This document shows positions 1-6,539 of a stretch of 19,142 nucleotides of DNA, piece after piece. This DNA is from VAZQ01 sp036406655. GTDB taxonomy: Bacteria; Pseudomonadota; Alphaproteobacteria; Rhizobiales; Xanthobacteraceae. The position numbers were made by a program, and so were the translations under genes. The stretch covers positions 1-19,142 of the forward strand of contig DASXAP010000050.1 of assembly GCA_036406655.1 (NCBI GenBank), written 5' to 3'. Below the pieces are notes generated by a model. That model was not told the origin of the DNA. It did not search any database and saw only the letters and a list, made by a program, of their open reading frames with translations. Positions within the stretch are counted from its first letter, which is position 1, and every line of letters starts with the position of its first letter.

Positions 1-94
1 CACGCCGGTCCCGCTGCTCTGCGCCGGCAACCACTGCGGCGGAAAGCATGACTGCAGCTGCGGTGAGCCACAGCGGCCGACCTCGCGCCGGCAT
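1..94 (-). CDS. 5' part of a secreted protein gene, truncated by the window edge
   Basis: An ATG on the minus strand at 94 is preceded by GGAGGA (complement of 101-106) at a 6-base spacing, an excellent ribosome binding site. The frame stays open to the window edge. The 31 visible residues begin MPARGRPLWLTAAAVMLSAA and continue VVAGAEQRDRR, which is a Sec-type signal peptide: basic start, hydrophobic core at about 8-23, and a likely cut after AGA. The product is therefore exported to the periplasm or outer layers. Nothing of the mature domain is visible, so no function can be given. The gene is divergent from the heme-copper operon and shares the intergenic region that holds an FNR-type box, so it may belong to the same anaerobic or NO-responsive set; a periplasmic redox protein would fit, but that is a guess. 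Confidence 0.7.
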   Translation of the reverse strand, partial: MPARGRPLWLTAAAVMLSAAVVAGAEQRDRR

Positions 95-152
95 GCAAAT
101 TCCTCCGCGTCGAAACTGCAGCTGAAAAAATATCGGCGCGCCGGGGCGCGCC

Positions 153-166
153 TTGATCTTTGTCAA
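153..166. promoter_or_regulatory. FNR/Dnr-type box, left divergon
   Basis: TTGATCTTTGTCAA matches the FNR/ANR/DNR consensus TTGAT-N4-ATCAA with one mismatch in the right arm (GTCAA). Its centre is 159.5. A -10-like TAGGTT lies at 189-194; taking that hexamer as -12 to -7 puts the start of transcription at 201 and the box centre at -41.5, the class II FNR activation distance. On the minus strand an AT-rich TATTTT lies at 132-127, giving a start near 120 and the box at about -39.5, so the same palindrome could drive both genes. Whether an oxygen sensor (FNR) or an NO sensor (DNR/NNR) binds cannot be told from the site. Confidence 0.75.
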
Positions 167-188
167 AACGCTTGCGCGCCGACGGACT

Positions 189-194
189 TAGGTT
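189..194 (+). promoter_or_regulatory. Candidate -10 hexamer for the heme-copper operon
   Basis: TAGGTT agrees with TATAAT at three of six positions. I propose it because its distance from the FNR-type box is exactly what class II activation needs and there is no convincing -35 element, as expected for an activator-dependent promoter. The predicted transcript starts near 201, giving a leader of about 25 bases before the ATG at 226. Confidence 0.4.
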
Positions 195-225
195 TTCGCG
201 CTCATCGAGAACGAAGGCCGGTCCC

Positions 226-393
226 ATGAATCCCACCGAAACAGGTGTTGCCGTCACACCGGAGCGCATCCCGGTCATGCAGCGAATCCTGGACAACCCG
301 TTCCTGCTGCTGTTCCTCGGGGTGACGCTTCCGACCGTCCTCTACATCCTCTGGGGCGTGATGGAGGTTGCTTCCGTCCCGCTCGCCAGGTGA
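226..393 (+). CDS. Small single-helix membrane protein, likely accessory subunit of the heme-copper complex
   Basis: A 55-residue protein starting at ATG 226. A longer reading from about 160 is unlikely because it would begin inside the FNR-type box and upstream of the predicted transcription start. It has a polar N-terminus (MNPTETGVAVTPERIP) and one hydrophobic helix at about residues 24-47 (the LLLFLGVTLPTVLYILWGV segment), with only a short tail. It sits 23 bases upstream of the CuA subunit gene. B-family ba3 oxidases such as that of Thermus carry a similar tiny one-helix subunit IIa, so I infer an analogous structural subunit. The ribosome site is weak (an AAGG-like run around 212-216). 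Small size makes homology hard to judge by eye; position in the operon is the main support. Confidence 0.65.
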   Translation: MNPTETGVAVTPERIPVMQRILDNPFLLLFLGVTLPTVLYILWGVMEVASVPLAR

Positions 394-416
394 TCCGAGC
401 AAGCGAGAGGTTGACC

Positions 417-992
417 ATGGCTGTCACACCCCCCGACCGACGAGTCTGGTGGAACGAGCCGATCGAGCGGGTCGAGCTGAGCTGGATCGTCATCGCCTTC
501 CTCTGGGGCCTGTTCATGTTCTGCTTCATGATCGCCTGGCATTTCATCGGCCAGCAGAACCTCAACAAGGAGGCGTATCGGATCGATCCGGCGAGCTATC
601 AGCAGAAGGTCGAGGACTTCGCCAAGAAGTACACGGTGCGGGAGGAGCAGGGAATCCCGGTGGCGAGGGCGCCGGCGGGAGCCGACGTGTATCTGCTCGG
701 CCGGCTGTGGCAGTGGTGGCCGATCCTCGAGCTCGAGCAGGGGGTGAGCCGTCGCATCCACATCTCGTCAGTCGACTGGCAGCACGGCTTCTCCCTGCAG
801 CCGGTCAACATCAATATCCAGGTCCACCCGGGCTACGAGCACGTGATCACCCTCACTCCGACCGAAGCCGGTGAGTTCGCGATCATCTGCAATGAATTCT
901 GCGGCATCGGTCATCACACCATGACCGGCAAGATCTACGTGACCAACAGAAAGCAGGCCGCGGCCGAGCAGCGGCCGGTCGAGGAGAGATGA
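417..992 (+). CDS. norS: CuA-containing subunit II of a B-family-type heme-copper NO reductase/oxidase (NorS-like)
   Basis: A 191-residue protein with one N-terminal helix (about 21-44) and a periplasmic cupredoxin domain. All binuclear CuA ligands are visible: His123 in DWQHGF, then Cys158, Glu160 (backbone ligand position), Cys162, His166 and Met169 in ICNEFCGIGHHTM. The 35-residue gap from the first His to the first Cys and the short, single-helix form match Thermus ba3 subunit II rather than A-type CoxB with two helices. The role is to take electrons from a periplasmic donor and pass them to the catalytic subunit encoded next door, 3 bases downstream. The start at 417 is chosen because GAGAGG lies at 405-410; the frame is open from 390. 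The name norS is inferred from the neighbouring catalytic subunit; if that proves to be an oxidase, this is simply its CoxB. Confidence 0.85.
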   Translation: MAVTPPDRRVWWNEPIERVELSWIVIAFLWGLFMFCFMIAWHFIGQQNLNKEAYRIDPASYQQKVEDFAKKYTVREEQGIPVARAPAGADVYLLGRLWQWWPILELEQGVSRRIHISSVDWQHGFSLQPVNINIQVHPGYEHVITLTPTEAGEFAIICNEFCGIGHHTMTGKIYVTNRKQAAAEQRPVEER

Positions 993-995
993 TCC

Positions 996-2723
996 ATGAC
1001 CGCAGAAACCGTCACTGCAGCCGGCATTCGCGTCAAGGCGCCCGAGTTCCGCACCTGCCCCTATACCGGCCTCAAGGTCGACGCGGCTGCGCAAGGCCTG
1101 ATCAAGGCCAACGCCGTCGCCGCGATCGTGTTTCTCGCCGTCGGCGGGCTGATGGGCCTGCTCGTCGCGCTGACCCGCTGGCCGGCGGTGCACCTGCTGC
1201 CGGCGGACTGGTTCTATCTCGTCCTCACCGGGCACGGCGCCAACGTGCTGCTGTTCTGGATCATCTTCTTCGAGATCGCCGTCCTCTATTTCGCCTGCAC
1301 CATGCTGCTCAATTGCCGGCTTGCCGCGCCGAAGCTCGCCTGGCTCGGGTTCGTTCTCATGGTGGTGGGCGCCGTCCTCGCCAATGTGACGGTGCTGCAG
1401 GGCGATTCGAGCGTGATGTTCACCTCGTATCCGCCCATGCAGGCGAAATCCAACTTCTACCTCTCCTTGATCCTTTTCGCGGTGGGGGCCCTGATCGGCG
1501 TCGGCATCTTCTTCGCGACGCTGGTGGTCGCGAAAGAGGAGGGGACCTATCAAGGCTCGGTGCCGCTGGTGACCTTCGGCGCTCTTACCGCCGCCATCAT
1601 CGCCGTCTTCACCCTGGCGGCGGGGGCGATCATCCTGATTCCGACCTGGCTCTGGTCGCTCGGGCTCATCTCCAGCATCGACCCGCTGATGTACAAGGTC
1701 GTGTGGTGGGCGATGGGTCACTCCTCGCAGCAGATCAACGTCTCCGCGCACGTGTCGATCTGGTACCTGGTCGCCGCGCTGCTCGTGGGTGCCAAGCCGC
1801 TCAGTGAGAAGGTCAGCCGCACCGCCTTTCTGCTGTACATCCTGTTCCTGCAGCTGGCATCGGCGCATCACCTCCTGGCCGAGCCGGGGCTCGGTGCCAC
1901 CTGGAAGATCGTCAACACCAGCTACATGATGTATCTGGCGGTCCTCGGCTCGATGATCCACGGCCTGACCGTGCCCGGTGCGATCGAGGCGGCGCAGCGG
2001 AAGAACGGGTACAACAAGGGCGTTTTCGAATGGCTGCGCAAGGCTCCCTGGAGCAACCCGGCCTGGGCCGGCATGTTCCTGTCGCTGGTGTTTTTCGGCT
2101 TCATCGGCGGGATCTCCGGCGTGGTGCTCGGAACCGAGCAGCTCAACGTGCTGATGCACAATACCGTGTACGTGCCCGGCCATTTCCATGGGACAGTCGT
2201 CGCGGGAACGACGCTGGCTTTCATGGCGGCGACCTATCTGGTGCTGCCGCTCGTCTTCCAGCGGGAGATCGTCTGGCCGCGGCTGGCCACGTGGCAACCC
2301 TATGTGTTCGGCATCGGTGCTGCCGGCATCTCGCTGTTCATGATGGGAGCGGGCACGCTGGGCGTGCCGCGGCGGCACTGGGACATCACCTTCAGCGACG
2401 CGATGCTGTCGTTTGCGCCCTCGGCGGGAGCGTTCCTGATGATGGGGCTCAACGGCATATTCGCCATCATCGCCGCTGTCGGCGGGATCATCTTCGTCCT
2501 CGTGAGCGTCGGCACCGTGCTGTTCGGCAAGAAGATCACGAGCGGCCACAAGCTGACCTTCCCGCTGCACGCGGGCGGCGGCCAGGTCGTCTCGCACTAT
2601 GGCAGCTACGCGACGGTGAAGCTGCCGGGCACGGTGGTGCTGATCACCATCTTCTTCGTCTCGTTCGTCCTCTATTACTTCGTCAACTGGAAATACCTGT
2701 CCGAGCTGTGGCTGTTCCACTGA
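996..2723 (+). CDS. norY: B-family-like heme-copper catalytic subunit with Gln in place of the active-site Tyr; candidate nitric oxide reductase (NorY/sNOR)
   Basis: A 575-residue polytopic protein (about 12-13 helices). Heme and metal ligands are all present: His80 (TGHG, low-spin heme), His242, His291 and His292 (AHH, CuB/FeB site), His396 (high-spin heme) and His398 in VPGHFH. The spacing between them, and AEPGLGATWK after the His pair, follow Thermus ba3 oxidase. The decisive oddity is helix VI: oxygen reductases have HPxVY, whose Tyr is cross-linked to His; here it is GHSSQQ, so position +4 is Gln246. Classical cNOR has Glu there (HLWVE). Loss of the Tyr in a CuA-bearing B-family enzyme is what I recall for sNOR (norSY-senC in ammonia oxidisers), and the adjacent nirS cluster supports NO as substrate. 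Expected reaction: 2 NO + 2 e- + 2 H+ to N2O + H2O. A ribosome site GAGGAG lies at 981-986. Not proven: a modified oxidase remains possible. Confidence 0.75.
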   Translation: MTAETVTAAGIRVKAPEFRTCPYTGLKVDAAAQGLIKANAVAAIVFLAVGGLMGLLVALTRWPAVHLLPADWFYLVLTGHGANVLLFWIIFFEIAVLYFACTMLLNCRLAAPKLAWLGFVLMVVGAVLANVTVLQGDSSVMFTSYPPMQAKSNFYLSLILFAVGALIGVGIFFATLVVAKEEGTYQGSVPLVTFGALTAAIIAVFTLAAGAIILIPTWLWSLGLISSIDPLMYKVVWWAMGHSSQQINVSAHVSIWYLVAALLVGAKPLSEKVSRTAFLLYILFLQLASAHHLLAEPGLGATWKIVNTSYMMYLAVLGSMIHGLTVPGAIEAAQRKNGYNKGVFEWLRKAPWSNPAWAGMFLSLVFFGFIGGISGVVLGTEQLNVLMHNTVYVPGHFHGTVVAGTTLAFMAATYLVLPLVFQREIVWPRLATWQPYVFGIGAAGISLFMMGAGTLGVPRRHWDITFSDAMLSFAPSAGAFLMMGLNGIFAIIAAVGGIIFVLVSVGTVLFGKKITSGHKLTFPLHAGGGQVVSHYGSYATVKLPGTVVLITIFFVSFVLYYFVNWKYLSELWLFH

Positions 2724-2753
2724 ACGAGCCGTGGAGGATCCGGAGCAGCGACC

Positions 2754-3626
2754 ATGCTTGCCGCCATCAACCTGAGCATCACGCTTCTGAAGCTGCGAAT
2801 TGGCGTCGCGATCGCGGCGAGTGCGCTCGCCGGGATCGCCGCCGCCGGCGGGCCGGCGCCGGCGTGGTGGCAGGCCGCCGGCCTGGGCCTGGCCGTGCTC
2901 GGTGCATCGGGCGCGGCCGGCGCCTTCAACCACTACTACGAGCGGGATATCGACCGGCTGATGCGGCGGACACGCGGGCGCCCGTTCGCGACCGGCCTGT
3001 TGCGCGCGAGCCCGTGGTGGCTCGTGGGATTTCTCGCTCTGCTCGCGGCCTCGCTTCTGCTCGCGGCGGCAACCGGCGGCAGGCTCGCCGCCCTGTTCGT
3101 CTTCCTCGGCGCTTTCACCTACGGGATCGTCTACACCGTCTGGCTCAAGCGCCGCAGCGTCTGGAACATCGTCATTGGCGGGCTGGCCGGCAGCTTCGCG
3201 GTGCTCGCGGGCGCCGCCGCGGTTGATCCTTCGCCGCGGCTGTTTCCGGTCGTTCTCGCAGTCGTGCTGTTCCTGTGGACGCCGCCGCACTTCTGGAGTC
3301 TCGCCGCCGCTCGCGGCGAGGATTACGCCCGTGCCGGCGTGCCGATGCTGCCGATTGCGGTGCCGGCGCACGCCTGGACCCTCGCCATCCTCAGCCACAC
3401 GGTGGCGCTCGCGGTGATCTCGCTCATTCCGCTGTGGTTCGGGCGGGGCCTGTTCTACGGAATTGGAGCGAGCGCGGGTGGGGCGATCTTCGTCTGGAAG
3501 AGCCTCGCGCTCTGCCGCGCGCCGACCAGGCAGGCCGCGATGTCCAACTTCTTCGCCTCGCTCCTGCAATTGTGCCTCTTGATCGCCGGCGTTCTGCTCG
3601 ACGCAGCCTTCGGGCCGTGGCCGTAA
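2754..3626 (+). CDS. ctaB: Protoheme IX farnesyltransferase (heme o synthase)
   Basis: A UbiA-family polytopic prenyltransferase of 290 residues, the usual CtaB length. The first prenyl-diphosphate/Mg motif is at 59-67 (N59, E63, D65, D67 in NHYYERDID), followed by the RRTRGRP signature. The second conserved block is YTVWLKRRSVWNIVIGG at about 127-143, and FLWTPPHFWSLA with a downstream DYARAGVPMLP is typical of CtaB. It converts heme b to heme o at the membrane. The start ATG 2754 follows CGGAG at 2741-2745. Placement between the catalytic subunit and the SCO chaperone implies that the encoded heme-copper enzyme uses heme o or heme a at its active site. No ctaA (heme a synthase) is in the window, so heme a synthesis would need a gene elsewhere. 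The stop overlaps the next start (TAATG). Confidence 0.9.
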   Translation: MLAAINLSITLLKLRIGVAIAASALAGIAAAGGPAPAWWQAAGLGLAVLGASGAAGAFNHYYERDIDRLMRRTRGRPFATGLLRASPWWLVGFLALLAASLLLAAATGGRLAALFVFLGAFTYGIVYTVWLKRRSVWNIVIGGLAGSFAVLAGAAAVDPSPRLFPVVLAVVLFLWTPPHFWSLAAARGEDYARAGVPMLPIAVPAHAWTLAILSHTVALAVISLIPLWFGRGLFYGIGASAGGAIFVWKSLALCRAPTRQAAMSNFFASLLQLCLLIAGVLLDAAFGPWP

Positions 3627-4432
3627 TGCGCAGGTCGATCGGTCGCGGCGTTGCCTCGGCGATTGCGCTCCTGGCGGCGAGCCTGGCGGCGGCCGCGCCT
3701 CGGCCCGGCGAGCTCGATCGCGACGAGGTCCTCGCCAGGAGCGAGCAGGCGGTCGGCCGTGCGGTCGGCAGCTACGTCCTCACCGATTCGAACGGGGCTG
3801 CGCTCCCGCTCGCCCGCTACCGCGGCAAGCCGCTGGTGATCAGCCTCGTCTATTCCTCCTGCAGCTCGATCTGCCCATCGACGACCCAGCATCTGATCGC
3901 CGCGGTCAGCGAAGCGCGCCGCATCCTCGGCCCGGATCGTTTCGAGATCCTCACCGTCGGCTTCGACGCGCGCCAGGATACGCCCGCCCGGATGCGGCAA
4001 TTCGCGGCGACGCAGGGCGTGAAACCGGCGGGCTGGCGGCTCGCCAGCGGCGATGCCGGCACGCTCGAAGCGCTGCTGCGGGACCTGGGGTTCAGCTACC
4101 GGGCCGCCGCCGGCGGTTTCGACCACGTGGCGCAGACCACCATCGTCGATCGCGAGGGCCGGATCTATCGGCAGGTGTACGGCGACGATTTCCCCATCCA
4201 GATGCTCGTCGAGCCGCTCAAGGACGTAGTCTACGGCAGGAGCGCAAGCTTCACGGTCGGCGGGCTGGTCGACCGCATCAGGTTCATCTGCACCATCTAT
4301 GATCCGGCTGCGGGCCGATACCGCATTGACTACGGACTGATGTTCGGTAGCGTCATCGCCGGCCTGTCCCTCCTGGCCTTCGGCGGACTGCTGCTGCGCG
4401 AATGGCGCCGGGCGGCGCGGGCACCCGGCTGA
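3626..4432 (+). CDS. SCO1/SenC copper chaperone with C-terminal membrane anchor
   Basis: A 268-residue thioredoxin-fold protein. An N-terminal signal or anchor covers about residues 8-24. The copper site is visible as Cys79 and Cys83 in CSSIC plus His167 in FDHVAQTTIVD. The C-terminal region has a second hydrophobic helix at about 236-257 and the conserved stretch ICTIYDPAAGRYR just before it, an extension seen in a subset of SCO proteins. The family delivers copper to the CuA centre of subunit II, or reduces its cysteines, in the periplasm. That fits the upstream CuA subunit gene. The start at 3626 overlaps the ctaB stop (TAATG), so translation is coupled. A senC gene follows norSY in ammonia oxidisers as I recall, supporting the same assignment here. 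Confidence 0.88.
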   Translation: MRRSIGRGVASAIALLAASLAAAAPRPGELDRDEVLARSEQAVGRAVGSYVLTDSNGAALPLARYRGKPLVISLVYSSCSSICPSTTQHLIAAVSEARRILGPDRFEILTVGFDARQDTPARMRQFAATQGVKPAGWRLASGDAGTLEALLRDLGFSYRAAAGGFDHVAQTTIVDREGRIYRQVYGDDFPIQMLVEPLKDVVYGRSASFTVGGLVDRIRFICTIYDPAAGRYRIDYGLMFGSVIAGLSLLAFGGLLLREWRRAARAPG

Positions 4433-4451
4433 ACGGCCTGCAGAGTACCAA

Positions 4452-6035
4452 GTGATCTCGCGCATTCGCTTCCTGCTGAGATACGGCTTCGAGCTGGTCG
4501 AGCGCCCGTTCGAGCGGCTGTTCGGTCCTGCGCTCAATCCGCTGGCCCAGCTCGGCGCACTCGGGTTCTTCTTCTTCTGGATCGTCGCGGTCAGCGGCAT
4601 TTACCTCTTCATCTTTTTCGACACCGGGATCGAGCGCGCCTTCGGTTCGGTCGAGCATCTGACGGCCGACTACTGGTTCCATGCCGGGGTGATGCGCAGC
4701 TTCCACCGCTACGCCTCCGACCTGATGGTGGTGATGCTCGTGGTCCATCTGCTGCGCGAGTTCGCCTACGATCATTATCGCGGGGTGCGCTGGTTCTCCT
4801 GGCTGACCGGCCTGCCGATCATCTGGCTGCTGTATGTGTCGGGGATCACCGGCTACTGGCTGGTCTGGGACAAGCTCGTCCATTACGTGGCGATCACCAC
4901 CTCGGAGCTGCTCGATTGGCTGCCGATCTTCGGCGAGCCGATCGCCCGCAACTTCATCTCCACCGGGACGCTCACCAGCCGCTTCTTCAGCCTGATGGTG
5001 TTCATGCACGTGGCGGTGCCGCTGTTCCTGCTGTTCATCATGTGGGTGCACATCCTGCGGATCTCGCGACCGAAGGTGAATCCGCCGCGCCTGCTGGCGG
5101 CGATGTCGCTCGTCGCTCTGCTCGGCGTGTCGCTGTGGAAGCCCGCGCTGTCGCAGGGGCACGTCGATCTCGCCAAGGCACCGGTCGAGGTCGGCGTCGA
5201 TTGGTTCTACCTGCCGCTCTACCCGCTGGCCGATATCTGGGGAAAGGGAGCAATCTGGGGTTTCCTCGGCGCCTTCTCGCTGATGCTGGGGCTCATGCCT
5301 TGGCTGCCGCCGCTGCGCCGGGCGAAACCTGCGGAGGTCGATCTCGCCCATTGCAACGGATGTGCGCGCTGTGCCGAGGATTGCCCCTATGAGGCGATCC
5401 GGATGGTGCCGCGCACCGACGGGATGCCGTTCCCGACCCAGGCGCAGGTCAATCCGTCGCTCTGCGTGTCGTGCGGCATCTGCGTCGGGGCCTGCCCGTC
5501 GTCGACGCCCTTCCGCCGCAGCACGGAGCTGCGCACCGGCATCGACCTGCCGGATCGCTCGCTGCGGGCGCTGCGCGAGCGCGTCATTGCCGCCGCGGCC
5601 GGGCTCGGCGAGGCGCCGCCCGTGCTGACGCTCGCCTGCGAGCGCGGCGCGGGAGCAGGATGCGTCGGCGGCGCCGTCACGCTGCCCTGCGTCGCCATGG
5701 CGCCGCCGTCGCTCATCGATTTCATCCTGAGCAGGAAGCTTGCCGACGGCGTGGTCGTGGCCGGCTGCGCCGAAAGCGCCTGCTACCACCGGCTCGGTGT
5801 CGCCTGGACCAAGCAGCGCTTCGCGCGGACGCGGGATCCTCGCCTGCGAAGTCGGGTCCCGCGCGAGCGCATCGCCACGATCTGGGCGTCGGCGCTCGAG
5901 TCGCGGCGACTCGAAGCGGAAACGGCGGCATTCCGGCGCGCCCTGGGCAAGCTTCCGCCCCCGCCCCCGCCCGGCACGCGAACGAGCACGGATGAGCGTC
6001 GGCCCACGCCGGTCGCGGAAAGGGTCGGCTCATGA
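4452..6035 (+). CDS. Cytochrome b / 2x[4Fe-4S] ferredoxin / MvhD-like fusion redox protein
   Basis: A 527-residue three-part protein. Residues 1-285 are a cytochrome b/b6-type membrane domain with about six helices and two bis-His heme b sites: His85 and His99 in helix B, His186 and His200 in helix D, each pair 14 apart. Residues 300-350 form a two-cluster ferredoxin domain (Cys 301, 304, 307, 311 and 338, 341, 344, 348). Residues 390-480 resemble the hydrogenase iron-sulfur subunit MvhD/FlpD (Cys 396, 404, 413, 439, 444; VVVAGCAESACYHRLG). The tail is basic with a six-proline run. It should pass electrons between the quinone pool or membrane hemes and a cytoplasmic partner; substrate and direction are unknown. 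There is no Rieske or cytochrome c1 partner, so it is not a bc1 complex. It starts at GTG 4452 with only a weak ribosome site, 19 bases after the SCO gene, and overlaps the next gene by ATGA. Confidence 0.85.
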   Translation: MISRIRFLLRYGFELVERPFERLFGPALNPLAQLGALGFFFFWIVAVSGIYLFIFFDTGIERAFGSVEHLTADYWFHAGVMRSFHRYASDLMVVMLVVHLLREFAYDHYRGVRWFSWLTGLPIIWLLYVSGITGYWLVWDKLVHYVAITTSELLDWLPIFGEPIARNFISTGTLTSRFFSLMVFMHVAVPLFLLFIMWVHILRISRPKVNPPRLLAAMSLVALLGVSLWKPALSQGHVDLAKAPVEVGVDWFYLPLYPLADIWGKGAIWGFLGAFSLMLGLMPWLPPLRRAKPAEVDLAHCNGCARCAEDCPYEAIRMVPRTDGMPFPTQAQVNPSLCVSCGICVGACPSSTPFRRSTELRTGIDLPDRSLRALRERVIAAAAGLGEAPPVLTLACERGAGAGCVGGAVTLPCVAMAPPSLIDFILSRKLADGVVVAGCAESACYHRLGVAWTKQRFARTRDPRLRSRVPRERIATIWASALESRRLEAETAAFRRALGKLPPPPPPGTRTSTDERRPTPVAERVGS

Positions 6036-6535
6036 GCAAGCTATTGCGCATCTGCGGCCAGCTTGCGGTGATCGTGGCGCTGTTTGCGGCGGTTGCCGCC
6101 TTTGCCGATTGGCCGGTCTACCGCCAGACGCCCCGCGATTCCGGGATCGTCATGCTCAGCTTCGTGCACAGCGCAGATCGGCGCTCGGAGTGCCGGCGGC
6201 TCAGCCCCGAGGAGATCGCAAAGCTCGCCCCCAACATGCGGCGCCCGCTCGATTGCCCGCGCGGGCGGCGTCCGGTCTATGTCGAGCTCGATATCGGCGA
6301 CCGGGTCTCCTACCGCGCATCGCTGCCGCCGACCGGAATTGCCGGCGACGGCCCTTCGCGCGTGTACCAGCGGTTCGTGGTGCCGGTCGGAGCCTACGAT
6401 GTGGCCGTCCGCATGCGCGACACGGCTCGCAGCGAGGGGTTCGATCACGAGCGGCGCGCGCGGATCACGATCGACCCCGATCAGATGTTCGTCATCGACT
6501 TCCGTTCGGAGCCTCCCGGATTCGTGTTTAGATGA
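6032..6535 (+). CDS. Unrecognised exported or membrane-anchored protein, last gene of the heme-copper operon
   Basis: A 167-residue protein that I do not recognise. Residues 8-25 (CGQLAVIVALFAAVAAFA) form a signal peptide or anchor, possibly cut after AFA. The remaining 140 residues are soluble, with alternating hydrophobic stretches that suggest a beta-sandwich (RPVYVELDIG, YQRFVVPVGAYDVAVRMRDT, ARITIDPDQMFVIDF). Two cysteines, Cys54 and Cys75, bracket a short helical stretch and could form a periplasmic disulfide. There is no heme motif or metal signature. It overlaps the cytochrome b fusion gene by four bases (ATGA), so it is translationally coupled and probably works with that protein or the heme-copper complex. 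Its stop is only four bases from the stop of the convergent nirX. Confidence 0.75.
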   Translation: MSKLLRICGQLAVIVALFAAVAAFADWPVYRQTPRDSGIVMLSFVHSADRRSECRRLSPEEIAKLAPNMRRPLDCPRGRRPVYVELDIGDRVSYRASLPPTGIAGDGPSRVYQRFVVPVGAYDVAVRMRDTARSEGFDHERRARITIDPDQMFVIDFRSEPPGFVFR

Positions 6536-6539
6536 AGGG

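Noticed and set aside
125..152. An intrinsic terminator on the minus strand (GC stem plus six T)
   Set aside because: It lies upstream of the ribosome site of the minus-strand gene, just where that gene's -10 region should be, so a promoter element fits better; kept only as a low-interest finding.
996..2723. Calling the catalytic subunit an ordinary A-type cytochrome c oxidase subunit I, a cNOR/qNOR, or an NO dismutase
   Set aside because: The ligand spacing and post-HH sequence are B-family; the HPExY Tyr of oxidases and the Glu of cNOR are both absent; and a CuA subunit does not belong with cNOR, qNOR or qNOR-like NO dismutases.
768..3569. A 933-codon open frame on the minus strand opposite the CuA, catalytic and ctaB genes
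   Set aside because: Its predicted protein is a low-complexity run of R, E, H, D, G and P, typical of the antisense of GC-rich coding DNA, and the plus-strand genes here have clear families and ribosome sites.
4452..6035. Reading the cytochrome b fusion as part of a bc1 or b6f complex
   Set aside because: No Rieske protein or cytochrome c1/f is encoded nearby and the protein continues into ferredoxin and MvhD-like domains in one frame.
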